The notes: generated from the letters alone by a model not told the origin. 64,000 nucleotides of DNA from Massilia aurea (GCF_024753205.1 NZ_JANUGZ010000003.1:124001-188000); one strand, 5' to 3'. Counted from the stretch's first letter, positions 19,566 through 29,279 are shown. Numbers and translations: made by a program.

Positions 19566-20822
19566 TCACATCTGTTCGATCAGCACTTCGCCAAAGCCCG
19601 AGCACGACACCTGCGTGGCCCCTTCCATCAGGCGCGCGAAATCGTACGTCACTTTTTTCGACACAATTGCCTTGCCCATCGCCGCGATGATCAGGTCGGC
19701 CGCCTCGCTCCAGCCCATGTGGCGCAGCATCATTTCGGCTGACAGGATCAGCGAGCCTGGATTCACGTAATCCTTGCCGGCATACTTTGGCGCCGTGCCA
19801 TGCGTCGCTTCGAACATCGCGACGGAATCGGACATGTTCGCGCCCGGCGCGATGCCGATGCCGCCGACCTGGGCCGCCAGTGCATCGGAAATGTAATCGC
19901 CATTCAGGTTCAGCGTGGCGATCACGCTGTACTCGGCGGGACGCAGCAGGATCTGCTGCAGGAAGGCATCGGCGATCGAATCCTTGATCATGATGTCGCG
20001 CCCGGTCTTCGGGTTCTTGAGCTTGCACCATGGGCCGCCGTCGAACAGCTCGGCGCCGAATTCCTTCTGCGCCAGCGCGTAACCCCAATCGCGGAAGCCC
20101 CCTTCGGTGTACTTCATGATATTGCCCTTGTGGACCAGGGTCACCGATGGCTTGTCGTGGTCGATCGCGTACTGGATTGCCTTGCGCACGAGGCGTTCAG
20201 TGCCCTCGATCGAGACGGGCTTCAGCCCCAGGGCCGACGTGGCCGGGAAACGGATCTTCGACACGCCCAGCTCGGCCTTCAAAAATGCGATCAGCTTTTG
20301 CGCACCTTCCGAACCGGCCTCCCATTCGATGCCGGCGTAGATGTCCTCGGAATTTTCACGGAAGATGACCATGTCGGTCTTTTCCGGCTGCTTTAGTGGC
20401 GAGGGCACGCCGGTAAAATAGCGCACCGGGCGCAGGCAGACGTACAGGTCAAGCTCCTGGCGCAGCGCGACATTCAGCGAGCGGATGCCGCCGCCGACGG
20501 GCGTGGTCAGCGGACCCTTGATCGAGACGACGTACTCCTTCAGCACATCCAGTGCTTCGGCCGGCAGCCAGACATCGGCGCCGTAGCGTTTGGTCGCCTT
20601 TTCGCCGGCAAAGATCTCCATCCAGGCAATGCTGCGTTCACCGCCATAGGCCTTGTGCACGGCCGCATCGACCACCTTTTTCATCACCGGCGTGATGTCC
20701 GCGCCCGTGCCGTCACCCTCGATATACGGAATGATCGGCGTGGCCGGCACGTTCAGGCTGAAATCGGCGTTGACGGTGATCTTCTGGCCCGCAGGCGGGA
20801 CGGTGATATGCTGGTACATCAA
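19566..20822 (-). CDS. icd: NADP-dependent isocitrate dehydrogenase, dimeric type
   Basis: Oxidative decarboxylation of isocitrate to 2-oxoglutarate in the TCA cycle, making NADPH. The 418-residue product matches the Escherichia coli-type homodimer. [14 protein letters not shown] near residue 33 and the substrate/regulatory loop [18 protein letters not shown] (about 155-172) are present; its Ser is the residue phosphorylated by AceK in enterobacteria. Also visible are [13 protein letters not shown] (about 229) and [14 protein letters not shown] near residue 338. A second, unrelated monomeric isocitrate dehydrogenase lies 0.8 kb away on the same strand. Confidence 0.96.
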   Translation of the reverse strand: MMYQHITVPPAGQKITVNADFSLNVPATPIIPYIEGDGTGADITPVMKKVVDAAVHKAYGGERSIAWMEIFAGEKATKRYGADVWLPAEALDVLKEYVVSIKGPLTTPVGGGIRSLNVALRQELDLYVCLRPVRYFTGVPSPLKQPEKTDMVIFRENSEDIYAGIEWEAGSEGAQKLIAFLKAELGVSKIRFPATSALGLKPVSIEGTERLVRKAIQYAIDHDKPSVTLVHKGNIMKYTEGGFRDWGYALAQKEFGAELFDGGPWCKLKNPKTGRDIMIKDSIADAFLQQILLRPAEYSVIATLNLNGDYISDALAAQVGGIGIAPGANMSDSVAMFEATHGTAPKYAGKDYVNPGSLILSAEMMLRHMGWSEAADLIIAAMGKAIVSKKVTYDFARLMEGATQVSCSGFGEVLIEQM

Positions 20823-21000
20823 GTTCTCCAGGTGGGTGGCGAAAGGCGGTGAGAACGACGTGACGAACGACGTTACTAACTCGCTTACAATGTCGCCGTT
20901 GCCAGCGTCAGCCGAGGGCTGCTCTTCATTATGCCCCAGTATTTTGCCATATTGCCACGCTACCGGCTGGCCGCCCTTTCATTCGTTTCTCTGCACCTCC

Positions 21001-21567
21001 ATGTCCCTGATCCTTTTCAATAAACCGTTCCAGGTCCTGTGCCAGTTCTCGCCCCAGGAAGGCCGCGAATGCCTTGCTGACTATCTCAAGATTCCGGGCA
21101 TCTACCCCGCCGGCCGGCTCGACGCCGACAGCGAAGGCCTGATGCTGCTGACTGACGACGGCCAGCTCCAGCACAAGATCGCCCATCCGGATCACAAGGA
21201 AGCCAAGACCTACCTGGTGCAGGTCGATGGCGTGCCCGATGCCGCCGCCATGGCGCGCCTGCAGGCGCCGCTGGACCTGGGCGACTTCGTCACCAAGCCA
21301 TGCCGCGCCGCGCGCATCGCCGAGCCCGAGTGGCTGTGGCCGCGCAATCCACCGATCCGCGCGCGCCAGGACAAGCCGACCAGCTGGCTGGCCATCACGC
21401 TCGAAGAAGGCAAGAACCGCCAGGTGCGCCGGATGACGGCGGCCGTGGGCTTGCCGACGCTGCGCCTGGTGCGCAGCAGTATCGGTCCGTTTTCCCTGAG
21501 CACGCATCCGTTGCTGCCGGGCGAATTCATCGACGTGCCGGCCTATTCGCGCCACGCGGGCAAATAA
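21001..21567 (+). CDS. rluE: 23S rRNA pseudouridine synthase, RsuA/RluE family
   Basis: Converts a uridine in rRNA to pseudouridine. The 188-residue product has the catalytic-Asp motif YPAGRLDADSEGLMLLTDDG (about residues 37-56), a KTYLVQVDG segment (about 74) and EEGKNRQVRRMTAAVG (about 138-153), all typical of RsuA/RluB/RluE/RluF enzymes. No S4 domain is present, as in RluE. The long upstream extension of the frame runs antisense over icd and is not coding; the ATG at 21001 gives a normal RluE start. The gene stands next to icd, as in E. coli. The exact target uridine is inferred. Confidence 0.85.
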   Translation: MSLILFNKPFQVLCQFSPQEGRECLADYLKIPGIYPAGRLDADSEGLMLLTDDGQLQHKIAHPDHKEAKTYLVQVDGVPDAAAMARLQAPLDLGDFVTKPCRAARIAEPEWLWPRNPPIRARQDKPTSWLAITLEEGKNRQVRRMTAAVGLPTLRLVRSSIGPFSLSTHPLLPGEFIDVPAYSRHAGK

Positions 21568-21568
21568 A

Positions 21569-21598
21569 AAACCCGCCGACCTTGCGGTCGGCGGGTTT
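21569..21598. terminator. Shared bidirectional terminator between rluE and the monomeric isocitrate dehydrogenase gene
   Basis: AAACCCGCCGACC pairs perfectly with GGTCGGCGGGTTT around TTGC. A-tract and T-tract flanks let it work for the convergent rluE (+) and idh (-) transcripts; it lies 1 nt and 22 nt from their respective stops. Confidence 0.85.
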
Positions 21599-21619
21599 CA
21601 GTTACAGCAGCCGTTCAGT

Positions 21620-23851
21620 TCAGGCGAACGAATCGATCGCTGCATTGAAGGTGGCGCTCGGACGCATCGCGGCCGTCACCTTGGCTTCATCCAGCTTGTA
21701 GTAACCACCGATATCGACCGGCTTGCCCTGTACGGCCAGCAGCTCGGCGACGATGGTCGCTTCGTCGTCGGCCAGCTTCTTGGCCAGCGGCGCGAACGTG
21801 GCGGCCAGTGCGGCGTCGTCGGTCTGCGCAGCCAGCTCCTGCGCCCAGAACAGCGACAGGTAGAACTGGCTGCCGCGGTTGTCGAGCTCGCCGGTCTTTG
21901 GCGATGGCGACTTGCGGTTGTCCAGCAGCTTGCCGGTGGCAGCGTCCAGCGTGCGGGCCAGAATCTTGGCCTTGTGGTTGCCGGTTTTCAGGCCCAGGTC
22001 TTCCAGCGACACCGCCAGCGCGAGGAACTCGCCCAGCGAGTCCCAGCGCAGGTGATTTTCTTCGACCAGCTGCTGCACGTGTTTCGGCGCCGAACCGCCA
22101 GCGCCGGTTTCGTACATGCCGCCACCGGCCATCAGCGGGACGATCGACAGCATCTTGGCCGACGTGCCCAGTTCCATGATCGGGAACAGGTCGGTCAGGT
22201 AGTCGCGCAGGATGTTGCCGGTCACCGAGATGGTGTCCAGGCCGCGCCAGACGCGCTCGAGCGTGAAGCGCATCGCGCGCACTTGCGACATGATCTGGAT
22301 ATCCAGGCCGTTCGTGTCGTGATCCTTCAGGTAGACCTTGACCTTCTTGATCAGTTCATTTTCGTGCGGACGATACGGGTCGAGCCAGAACACGGTCGGC
22401 ATGCCCGAGTTGCGCGCGCGCGTCACGGCCAGCTTGACCCAGTCGCGGATCGGTGCATCCTTGACCTGACACATGCGCCAGATATCGCCCTGCTCCACGT
22501 TCTGGCTCATCAGGACTTCGCCGGTGGCGAGGTCGGTGATATTGGCCACGCCGTCTTCCTGGATCTCGAAGGTCTTGTCGTGCGAGCCATATTCTTCGGC
22601 TTGCTGGGCCATCAGGCCAACGTTCGGGACAGTACCCATCGTCTTCGGATCGAAGGCGCCGTGCCATTTGCAGAAGTTGATAATTTCCTGGTAGATGCGC
22701 GCGAACGTGCTCTCCGGGATGACAGCCTTGACTTCTTTCAGGCGGCCATCGGCGCCGTACATCTTGCCGCCGGCGCGGATCATCGCTGGCATCGACGCGT
22801 CGACGATGACGTCGTTCGGCGAATGGAAGTTGGTGATGCCCTTGGCCGAATCGACCATGGCCAGTTCAGGACGGTGTTCCTGGCAGGCGTGCAGGTCGCG
22901 GATGATTTCTTCGCGCTGCGACGATGGCAGGTCGGCGATCTTGTTGTACAGATCGGCCATGCCGTTGTTGACGTTGATGCCCAGGCTCTCGAACAGCGCG
23001 CCGTGCTTGGCGAACGCCTCCTTGTAGAACATGCGCACGCAGTGACCGAAGACGATCGGGTGCGACACCTTCATCATCGTTGCCTTGACGTGCAGCGAGA
23101 ACAGCATGCCGGTGGCGTGCGCGTCTTCGATCTGGGCTTCGTAGAAGGCCAGCAGCGACTTGCGGCTCATGAACATCGAATCGATGATTTCACCGGCCAG
23201 CAGCGAGACCTTTGGCTTGAGCACAATGGTCTGGCCGCTCTTGGTGACCAGTTCCATCTTGACGTCGCGCGCAGCCTCGACCGTCATCGACTTTTCGCCG
23301 TGGTAGAAGTCGCCTTCGGTCATGTGCGCCACGTGGGTGCGCGATGCTTGCGACCATGGGGCCATCGAGTGCGGGTTCTTGCGCGCGTATTCCTTGACGG
23401 CGCGCGGGGCGCGGCGGTCGGAGTTACCTTCGCGCAGGACCGGGTTCACTGCCGAGCCGATGCACTTGCCGTACTTGGCCTTGATGGTTTTTTCTTCGTC
23501 GGTCTTTGGATCCGACGGGTAGTCAGGGATGTTGTAGCCCTTGTCCTGCAGTTCCTTGATCGCGGTGGTCAGCTGGCTGACCGAGGCGCTGATGTTCGGC
23601 AGCTTGATGATGTTGGCGCTCGCCTCGAGCGTCTTCTTGCCCAGCTCGACCAGCGAATCCGGCACGCGCTGCTCCGGGGTCAGGTTTTCCGGGAATGCCG
23701 CCAGGATACGGGCCGCGACCGAGATGTCGCTGGCAGTAACGGTGATGCCGGCCGGCTTCGTGAAGGTGCTGACCACAGGCAGGAAGGCGTGGGTCGCCAG
23801 CAGCGGCGCCTCGTCGGTCAGGGTGTAGATGATGGTCTGATCACTGCTCAT
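21620..23851 (-). CDS. NADP-dependent isocitrate dehydrogenase, monomeric type
   Basis: Catalyses the same reaction as icd but belongs to the unrelated monomeric 80-kDa family. The ATG at 23851 gives 743 residues, the normal family length, starting [18 protein letters not shown], with GAGG upstream; the longer frame adds a poor extension. Characteristic segments are [20 protein letters not shown] (about 137-156), [17 protein letters not shown] (about 160), [15 protein letters not shown] (about 251) and [13 protein letters not shown] (about 485). Having both isozymes side by side is also known from Pseudomonas aeruginosa. The 416-nt gap upstream holds the rpsT terminator and otherwise no gene. 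Confidence 0.96.
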   Translation of the reverse strand: MSSDQTIIYTLTDEAPLLATHAFLPVVSTFTKPAGITVTASDISVAARILAAFPENLTPEQRVPDSLVELGKKTLEASANIIKLPNISASVSQLTTAIKELQDKGYNIPDYPSDPKTDEEKTIKAKYGKCIGSAVNPVLREGNSDRRAPRAVKEYARKNPHSMAPWSQASRTHVAHMTEGDFYHGEKSMTVEAARDVKMELVTKSGQTIVLKPKVSLLAGEIIDSMFMSRKSLLAFYEAQIEDAHATGMLFSLHVKATMMKVSHPIVFGHCVRMFYKEAFAKHGALFESLGINVNNGMADLYNKIADLPSSQREEIIRDLHACQEHRPELAMVDSAKGITNFHSPNDVIVDASMPAMIRAGGKMYGADGRLKEVKAVIPESTFARIYQEIINFCKWHGAFDPKTMGTVPNVGLMAQQAEEYGSHDKTFEIQEDGVANITDLATGEVLMSQNVEQGDIWRMCQVKDAPIRDWVKLAVTRARNSGMPTVFWLDPYRPHENELIKKVKVYLKDHDTNGLDIQIMSQVRAMRFTLERVWRGLDTISVTGNILRDYLTDLFPIMELGTSAKMLSIVPLMAGGGMYETGAGGSAPKHVQQLVEENHLRWDSLGEFLALAVSLEDLGLKTGNHKAKILARTLDAATGKLLDNRKSPSPKTGELDNRGSQFYLSLFWAQELAAQTDDAALAATFAPLAKKLADDEATIVAELLAVQGKPVDIGGYYKLDEAKVTAAMRPSATFNAAIDSFA

Positions 23852-24179
23852 GCACATTTTCCTCGGTAATCGCGACAACGTCGCGCGTAGTAAAAACTGA
23901 CAATTGGCCACAGCCCATCACTGGATGAGCCGCGGGCACTGGGCGCCGATGCCGGACATTCTACCCCCGTCAGTGACGGGAGGGCCAGCGCACACGGGCG
24001 TCCATGTTCACCGGTTGACGCAGCCGCTTCGTGCAAGGCCGCACAACCCATGTTTGACACCAGTCTTCTATAAGACATAAGACGCGCCATATTATGCCCC
24101 ACCTTTGCGGCGGACACCAGTTTTTACGTTATCGACAACCCTGCCATGCATTCCGGATGGAAAAATGGAAGCGCCAAGC

Positions 24180-24214
24180 AAAAAAACCCGCCAGGACCGA
24201 AGTCGGGCGGGTCT
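24180..24214 (-). terminator. Rho-independent terminator after rpsT
   Basis: On the minus strand ACCCGCC pairs with GGCGGGT around a GACTTCGGTCCT-type loop, followed by six or more T residues, about 55 nt after the rpsT stop. Confidence 0.8.
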
Positions 24215-24267
24215 TTCCACTGCACAGAACTTGCCTGCGCGGCCCGAAGGCCGCACGCACGCGGGCT

Positions 24268-24534
24268 TTACGCCGACAGTGCTTTCAGGGCTGCAGCCAG
24301 GCGGCTCTTGTGGCGCGCTGCTTTGTTCTTGTGGATGATTTTCTTGTCAGCGATGCTGTCGATTTTCGACACGGACTGCTGGAAGATCAGGGTCGCGGCT
24401 TCTTTGTCGCCAGCCTGGATGGCTTTGCGAGCTGCCTTGATTGCGGTGCGCAGGGTCGAACGCTGCGACGAATTGTGCGCGTTTTGCTTAACTGCTTGAC
24501 GAGCGCGCTTGCGCGCTTGTGCGGTATTTGCCAT
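24268..24534 (-). CDS. rpsT: 30S ribosomal protein S20
   Basis: Primary 16S rRNA-binding protein of the small subunit. The 88-residue product starts [18 protein letters not shown] and is rich in Ala, Lys and Arg, forming the expected three-helix bundle; [15 protein letters not shown] and [18 protein letters not shown] are typical. The ATG at 24534 follows AGGAAATTCC, and an upstream in-frame ATG 12 codons earlier is rejected because no S20 has that extension. It diverges from murJ, with its own promoter about 115-140 nt upstream and a terminator downstream. Confidence 0.97.
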   Translation of the reverse strand: MANTAQARKRARQAVKQNAHNSSQRSTLRTAIKAARKAIQAGDKEAATLIFQQSVSKIDSIADKKIIHKNKAARHKSRLAAALKALSA

Positions 24535-24647
24535 GGAATTTCCTAAATCGGGGTCAAGTTGCGTTTGCAAACATTAGCGACTGTTAAACCGGCGCAGGAG
24601 CCTGCCCAACGATTAGTGTCTGCTAACAGAATTCAGTACAGCCCATG

Positions 24648-24676
24648 ATTATAGCGAAGCTTTCATGTCTGGGCAA
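24648..24676 (-). promoter_or_regulatory. Sigma-70 promoter of rpsT
   Basis: The minus strand has a perfect TATAAT (complement of 24648-24653) preceded by TTGCCC (24671-24676) with a 17-bp spacer. Transcription would start near 24641, leaving a leader of roughly 105 nt. Confidence 0.75.
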
Positions 24677-24729
24677 TTCAAAATTCAAAGATTGTCGGCC
24701 AGATGTCTGTACCGGTCGAGTTGCACCAG

Positions 24730-24735
24730 TATAAT
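24730..24735 (+). promoter_or_regulatory. -10 element immediately before murJ
   Basis: A perfect TATAAT ends 8 nt before the murJ ATG. The best-placed -35 hexamer (CTGTAC, 24707-24712) is weak. If used, the transcript would start at or within about 3 nt of the start codon, that is, nearly leaderless. Confidence 0.45.
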
Positions 24736-24743
24736 CTCGCGCC

Positions 24744-26294
24744 ATGAACCTGCTCAGAACCCTCGCCGCCATCTCCAGCATGACGATGCTTTCGCGCGTC
24801 ACCGGCCTCTTGCGTGAAAGCCTGTTTGCACGCGCTTTCGGCGCCTCGGCGTATACCGATGCCTTCATCATCGCGTTCCGCCTGCCCAACCTGCTGCGGC
24901 GCCTGTTTGCCGAAGGGGCGTTCTCGCAAGCCTTCGTGCCGATCCTGTCCGAATACAAGACGCAGCATGGCGACGTGGCCACCAAGACCCTCGTCGACCA
25001 TGTTGCCACATCACTGCTGTGGGCCACGGTGCTCACCAGCATCGTGGGCATCATCGGCGCCCCGCTCCTGATCATGGTCCTGGCGGGCGATCTGCGCGAA
25101 ACGCCCGGCGCCTACAACGCGTCGGTCATCATGACGCAGATGATGTTCCCGTACATCGCCTGCATGTCGTTCGTCGCACTGGCCGGCGGCATCCTGAATA
25201 CCTGGCGCCAGTTCAAGATCCCCGCGTTCACGCCGGTGCTGCTGAACCTGTCGTTCATCTTCGCTTCGCTCGTGCTGGTCAATTACCTCGAGCAGCCGAT
25301 CTATGCGATGGCGATTGCGGTCTGCGTCGGCGGCCTGCTGCAGGTGGCGATCCAGATTCCATCGCTCGTAAAAATTGGCATGCTGCCGCGCATCTCGTTC
25401 AATCCGTTGACGGGCCTGCGCGACGCCGGCGTGCGCCGCATGCTCAAGAAAATGGGCCCGGCCGTGTTCGCCGTGTCCGCAGCGCAGATCAGCCTGTTGA
25501 TCAATACCGGCATCGCCGCCAGCCTCGCTGCCGGCGCCGTCTCGGCCCTGCAATATGCCGATCGCCTGATGGAATTTCCAACTGCGATGCTGGGCGTGGC
25601 CCTGGGCACGATCCTGCTGCCGTCGCTGTCGAAAGCCAATAGCGAAGGCGACACCGCGGAATACGCGGCGCTGCTGAACTGGGGCCTGCGCCTGACCTTC
25701 CTGCTCGCGCTGCCAGCGGCGGTGGGCATGGCAACGCTGGCGGTGCCGATGATCGCCACCCTCTTCCACTACGGTAAATTCGACGATGCGGCCCTGGTCA
25801 ATTCATCGCTGCCGCTGATGGCCTACAGCGCCGGTCTGCTCGGCATCATCCTCGTCAAGATCCTGGCGCCGGCGTTCTACGCCCGCCAGGACGTCAAGAC
25901 GCCGGTGCGCATCGCCGTTGCCGTGCTGGTTGCCACGCAGCTGATGAACCTGATCTTCGTGCCGCTGATGGGCGTGGCGGGCCTGGCCCTGTCGATTGGC
26001 CTGGGCGCCTGCATCAATGCGACCTGCCTGTACATTGGTCTGCGCAAACGCGGCATCTACACGCCGCAGCCGGGCTGGGGCAAGTTCTTCCTGAAGCTCG
26101 CGATCGGCGTGGCGGCGATGGGCGCCGTGGCCTGGTTCGGCCAGGCGCAGTTCGACTGGGCGGCGATGAAAGCCACGCCCGGCCTGCGCATCGGTGCGCT
26201 GCTTGGCATCATCGTGGCCAGCGCCGTGACCTACTTTGCGATGCTCGCGCTGCTGGGATTCAGGCCGCGCGACTTCCGGCGCCGCGCGGCCTGA
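24744..26294 (+). CDS. murJ: Lipid II flippase MurJ
   Basis: Flips lipid II across the inner membrane for peptidoglycan synthesis. The 516-residue MATE-like protein has about 14 hydrophobic spans and the family N-terminus MNLLRTLAAISSMTMLSRV. It also has the loop RLPNLLRRLFAEGAFSQAFV (about residues 47-66), including the Arg residues of the central cavity. The first ATG is right by comparison with known MurJ proteins, although no Shine-Dalgarno is visible and a TATAAT lies only 8 nt upstream. Divergent from rpsT, a common betaproteobacterial arrangement. Confidence 0.95.
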   Translation: MNLLRTLAAISSMTMLSRVTGLLRESLFARAFGASAYTDAFIIAFRLPNLLRRLFAEGAFSQAFVPILSEYKTQHGDVATKTLVDHVATSLLWATVLTSIVGIIGAPLLIMVLAGDLRETPGAYNASVIMTQMMFPYIACMSFVALAGGILNTWRQFKIPAFTPVLLNLSFIFASLVLVNYLEQPIYAMAIAVCVGGLLQVAIQIPSLVKIGMLPRISFNPLTGLRDAGVRRMLKKMGPAVFAVSAAQISLLINTGIAASLAAGAVSALQYADRLMEFPTAMLGVALGTILLPSLSKANSEGDTAEYAALLNWGLRLTFLLALPAAVGMATLAVPMIATLFHYGKFDDAALVNSSLPLMAYSAGLLGIILVKILAPAFYARQDVKTPVRIAVAVLVATQLMNLIFVPLMGVAGLALSIGLGACINATCLYIGLRKRGIYTPQPGWGKFFLKLAIGVAAMGAVAWFGQAQFDWAAMKATPGLRIGALLGIIVASAVTYFAMLALLGFRPRDFRRRAA

Positions 26295-26301
26295 ACGCCC
26301 C

Positions 26302-27849
26302 TCAGTCTGCGCTGCCCCGGCGCAGCGCTGCGATCCGCGCTACAGCGTTGCGCTGGTTCGGATCGGCCGCGACGGCTTTTTCGTAGGCCGCAATGGCTGA
26401 CTTGGTGTCACCGAGCGCTTCATATGCCTCGCCCTCACTGTCGAACGCGTTGGCGTACGTCGGTTCGAGGAACGTGGCCAGCTTGAACAGCTCGAGCGCG
26501 CCGCGCGCGTTCTTTGCGCGCAGCAGCTGGTAGCCCAGCGTATTCATGCTCACAGGGCTGAGTTTGAAGCCGGACGAGCGTGCCACCATCCCGGCGTGGA
26601 TCGACTTCGCATCCCGGAAGCCCGCCTTGGCGAACGCACGCAGGAAGTCGCCTTCGCCAAGGACCACATCCCGGGCCGGCGAAAACGCCATCGACATCAC
26701 CTGCGGGCCGATACCATGGCGCGCCGGCGACTGCTTCAGCCATGCGAGGGCATCCGTGTCCCGCTTCAGATACGCGTCCAGGAACCGGCGCACATACAGT
26801 GCCCCGCTGCGGTACGCCTGCAGCACATCGGCACGCGCATAGTCGCCAAACGCAGCGTCGTCGGCAAAGCGCACATGCCACGCGCTGAAATCCGCATGCG
26901 TCATCGGCGGCAGCGTCGCGACATACACGTCGGAATAGGTCATCGTGTTGAGGTAACTCTTGCCGAGCATGTCCTTGCGCTCCATGACTTCCGCGGACGG
27001 CGCACGCGCGCCCAAGTACAGCATCGGCACCGCCGTGCGCGCTGGCTGCACATAACCCGCGGCGCCCCACACCTTCGGGTGATACCGGATGGAGCCGTCC
27101 AGGCTGACCAGCGCCTTGATGCGGCTGGAACGCGCCGCGGCAAACACATTGGCCATGCCGCCCCAGCTGAAACCTGCCGCCGCGATGTTGCCGATATCGG
27201 CCTGCGGCAGCGTCTGCGCATAATTGGTCAGGAAGGCGATATCGGCAGCCTGCGCCTCGACGCCTTCGACGTCGTCGGTCATCATGACCGAGCGCGCGCC
27301 CAGGCTGCGGCTGGCGAGCACCACATAACCATGGCTGGCCAGGTATTCGCACAGGTCGATGTTTTCATGGGCTTGGGCGGCAAAGCTGGGCGCGTAGATC
27401 ACCACCGGAAAGCGGCCTGCGGCAGCGGTCGCATCACGCACGGCCAGCGTCGGCGCGCGGTACTGCGCGCTCTGCGGTCCCGCCATCCAGCCTGCCCGCT
27501 GCCTGGTTGCTTGGGCGGCCGGCGCGGTGAAGTCGACATCATTCAGGCTGGTCTGCTGATAATCTGCAGCCAGCATCGGCGCGCCGCCACCACGCCTGGC
27601 TGGATACCAGACAAGCATCTGGATTGGCCGGCCAGGCGCAGCATTGCCGGCCTTGCCGAATGCATCGACCGACGGCTCGAGCAACCGGCTGTAATCGTAT
27701 TGCTGGATGACGCGCAGGCCGACGGCATGCGGGCCGGCTTCAGGGATCAGGTTCGGCGAGGCGGGCACGGGCACGCCTGCGCTGGCACTGGCACTGACGG
27801 CGATGGAAAGGACTATCAGGACGGGACGCAGGATCATTGGTAGCTTCAT
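26302..27849 (-). CDS. Exported alpha/beta-hydrolase-like protein with C-terminal TPR repeats
   Basis: Function unknown; the fold suggests an esterase or dienelactone-hydrolase-like enzyme in the periplasm. From the ATG at 27849 the product has 515 residues with a signal peptide MKLPMILRPVLIVLSIAV ending near ASAG. The middle (about 80-330) looks like an alpha/beta hydrolase: VVIYAPSFAAQAHEN, then the nucleophile elbow AGFSWGGMAN, then VSLDGSIRYH. The last 110 residues hold two or three TPR units (for example ALGDTKSAIAAYEKAVAADP). An alternative GTG at 27861 overlaps the preceding stop (GTGA), so the two genes are coupled. Catalytic Asp and His were not assigned with certainty. Confidence 0.7.
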   Translation of the reverse strand: MKLPMILRPVLIVLSIAVSASASAGVPVPASPNLIPEAGPHAVGLRVIQQYDYSRLLEPSVDAFGKAGNAAPGRPIQMLVWYPARRGGGAPMLAADYQQTSLNDVDFTAPAAQATRQRAGWMAGPQSAQYRAPTLAVRDATAAAGRFPVVIYAPSFAAQAHENIDLCEYLASHGYVVLASRSLGARSVMMTDDVEGVEAQAADIAFLTNYAQTLPQADIGNIAAAGFSWGGMANVFAAARSSRIKALVSLDGSIRYHPKVWGAAGYVQPARTAVPMLYLGARAPSAEVMERKDMLGKSYLNTMTYSDVYVATLPPMTHADFSAWHVRFADDAAFGDYARADVLQAYRSGALYVRRFLDAYLKRDTDALAWLKQSPARHGIGPQVMSMAFSPARDVVLGEGDFLRAFAKAGFRDAKSIHAGMVARSSGFKLSPVSMNTLGYQLLRAKNARGALELFKLATFLEPTYANAFDSEGEAYEALGDTKSAIAAYEKAVAADPNQRNAVARIAALRRGSAD

Positions 27850-27857
27850 TCGGCCGC

Positions 27858-28337
27858 TCACTTGCCTGGTGCGGCCGGCGGCCGGATCGGCGTGTACTGC
27901 GCAGAGACCAGCTTCCAGGCACCGTCCTGCTGCTGGGCTACGAAGCTCGAGCGCAGCGCGGATGTGCGGGTTTGCCCGCCAGCGGTCATGGCATAGGACA
28001 CCTTCGCGAGCACGATGGCGGTATTGCCCAGCACCCGCGGCGTGATCTCGTCGACGGTGATTGCCGGCAGCGGCTTGGCGTCATGCTTGACATAGAACGA
28101 CAGCATCTTCGCACGCGGGTCGATCTCGCCGATTGGGGAAATCTCGATGTAGTTCTCTGCCGTCAGCGCTTCCAGCGTAGCGCGGTCGAACGTGCCCTGC
28201 GCGGTGGCAAAGCGCTGCACCAGCTCGCTGACCGACTGTTCGGGTGTGGCGGCGTGGGCGACCGTGATCGACAGGCAAGCAAGCGCGCCAGCAATGCATA
28301 ACGTGTTGCGGCAACGGCGCGACAGGACATAGATCAT
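27858..28337 (-). CDS. Exported NTF2/SnoaL-like domain protein
   Basis: Small secreted protein of unknown role. The ATG at 28337 is chosen because GAGGAG lies 4 nt upstream; it gives 159 residues. The signal peptide (about 1-31) ends VAHA-AT. The mature part reads like a SnoaL/DUF4440-type fold: an N-terminal helix EQSVSELVQRFATAQGTFDR, then strands including YIEISPIGEID, ILAKVSYAM and DGAWKLVSAQYTPI, the last being the typical closing strand. It overlaps or abuts the downstream hydrolase-TPR gene, so they probably act together. Ligand or activity cannot be deduced. Confidence 0.75.
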   Translation of the reverse strand: MIYVLSRRCRNTLCIAGALACLSITVAHAATPEQSVSELVQRFATAQGTFDRATLEALTAENYIEISPIGEIDPRAKMLSFYVKHDAKPLPAITVDEITPRVLGNTAIVLAKVSYAMTAGGQTRTSALRSSFVAQQQDGAWKLVSAQYTPIRPPAAPGK

Positions 28338-28573
28338 GCGACTCCTCGTAAAGTGGGTCAACGCCGGCAGTGGCGTCGGGGTGACGGTCGATCATAGCAA
28401 TCCGCGTTATGGTTGCCTATTGAAAACGGATGCATATGACTGCTGGGTTACTGTGGCGTGCCACTACAGTTCGCCACAACTCTTCACATTCACTGCAAAT
28501 CGATAAAGTCTGTTACAGCAACTGCACTCTGCCGGTGCTGCTGCGACTTGTCTTGGGGGACAGCAGAGTAGCC

Positions 28574-28680
28574 GGGGTCAGGTCTGACATTCCGACACGG
28601 ACTCTTCCTTAGTACCCTCGCCAGGGTATCCATAAATAGAATTTTTGCTGAGATCGTGTTCGAATGTCAGACCCGACCCC
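28574..28680. repeat. 107-bp element with 19-bp terminal inverted repeats
   Basis: Left end GGGGTCAGGTCTGACATTC (28574-28592) and right end (28662-28680), whose reverse complement is GGGGTCGGGTCTGACATTC, match at 18 of 19 positions. The AT-richer core has no reading frame. Each arm also contains the small palindrome GTCAGAC/GTCTGAC. Size and structure fit a REP-pair/BIME or a small non-autonomous element mobilised in trans. The rest of the 28338-28822 gap shows no gene and is AT-richer than its neighbours. Confidence 0.7.
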
Positions 28681-28822
28681 GTCCCTGCTAGCCCATTACC
28701 GTGCGCTCAGCGTAGGAACCGGCCCTTTGTGACAGTACAAAAATTTTACACCTTGGCAACCTGCTACGATAAACTAGACAGATGATATTCGACCAGAAGC
28801 GGGACGAAGAAAGGAACGGTGC

Positions 28823-29131
28823 GTGAAGAATATTCAGGTTTTTGATGGCGCTGAGAACGCGGTGTATGACATCTTCGCTGCGACTGATGAGGAATTTTCT
28901 CTCATTTTCCCGAATGGCTCAGACGTCGCTTTTATCGATGAGGTTTATCAAAATCATCCGTCGCAACCTTTGGACGCAGTTTTTACCGCGATCTGGAAAC
29001 GCCGTGTACCCAAGCGCGAAGCGATGGGCATTCAGGGCATCCTCTTCTACGGGTGCGAACACAAGAAGATCTACTATCCTACCCGTCGCGATGAGCAGGC
29101 AGTCAATCCAGACGGCTCAACATTGCGGTAG
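28823..29131 (+). CDS. Hypothetical protein, 102 residues
   Basis: Not recognised. Starts with GTG about 8 nt after AAAGGA. The 102-residue product is soluble-looking and mixed in charge, with the segments MKNIQVFDGAENAVYDIFAA and EEFSLIFPNGSDVAFIDEVY, and later ILFYGCEHKKIYYPTRRDE, where Cys, His and Tyr cluster. No signal peptide or membrane span. It lies in an AT-richer stretch directly after the 107-bp inverted-repeat element, with no operon partner closer than 150 nt. A conserved family of unknown function is possible. Confidence 0.6.
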   Translation: MKNIQVFDGAENAVYDIFAATDEEFSLIFPNGSDVAFIDEVYQNHPSQPLDAVFTAIWKRRVPKREAMGIQGILFYGCEHKKIYYPTRRDEQAVNPDGSTLR

Positions 29132-29279
29132 AGAAGGTCTGCATTGTGTTGAAAGATACGAGTCGAGACCCTCAATGACTTTTCCAATCCGGCAAGCGTC
29201 TCAGCTAACACAAGCGGCAAGAACTGGGCAATAACAATCATTCAAGCTCTTCTATACTCACACCACGCGCCAATTACCC

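Noticed and set aside
20653..21000. 116-codon N-terminal extension of the RluE-like gene
   Set aside because: Runs antisense over icd and has no pseudouridine synthase or S4 similarity.
21974..23869. 631-codon open frame opposite the monomeric isocitrate dehydrogenase
   Set aside because: Antisense to a full-length conserved enzyme; His/Arg/Val-rich sequence with no domain.
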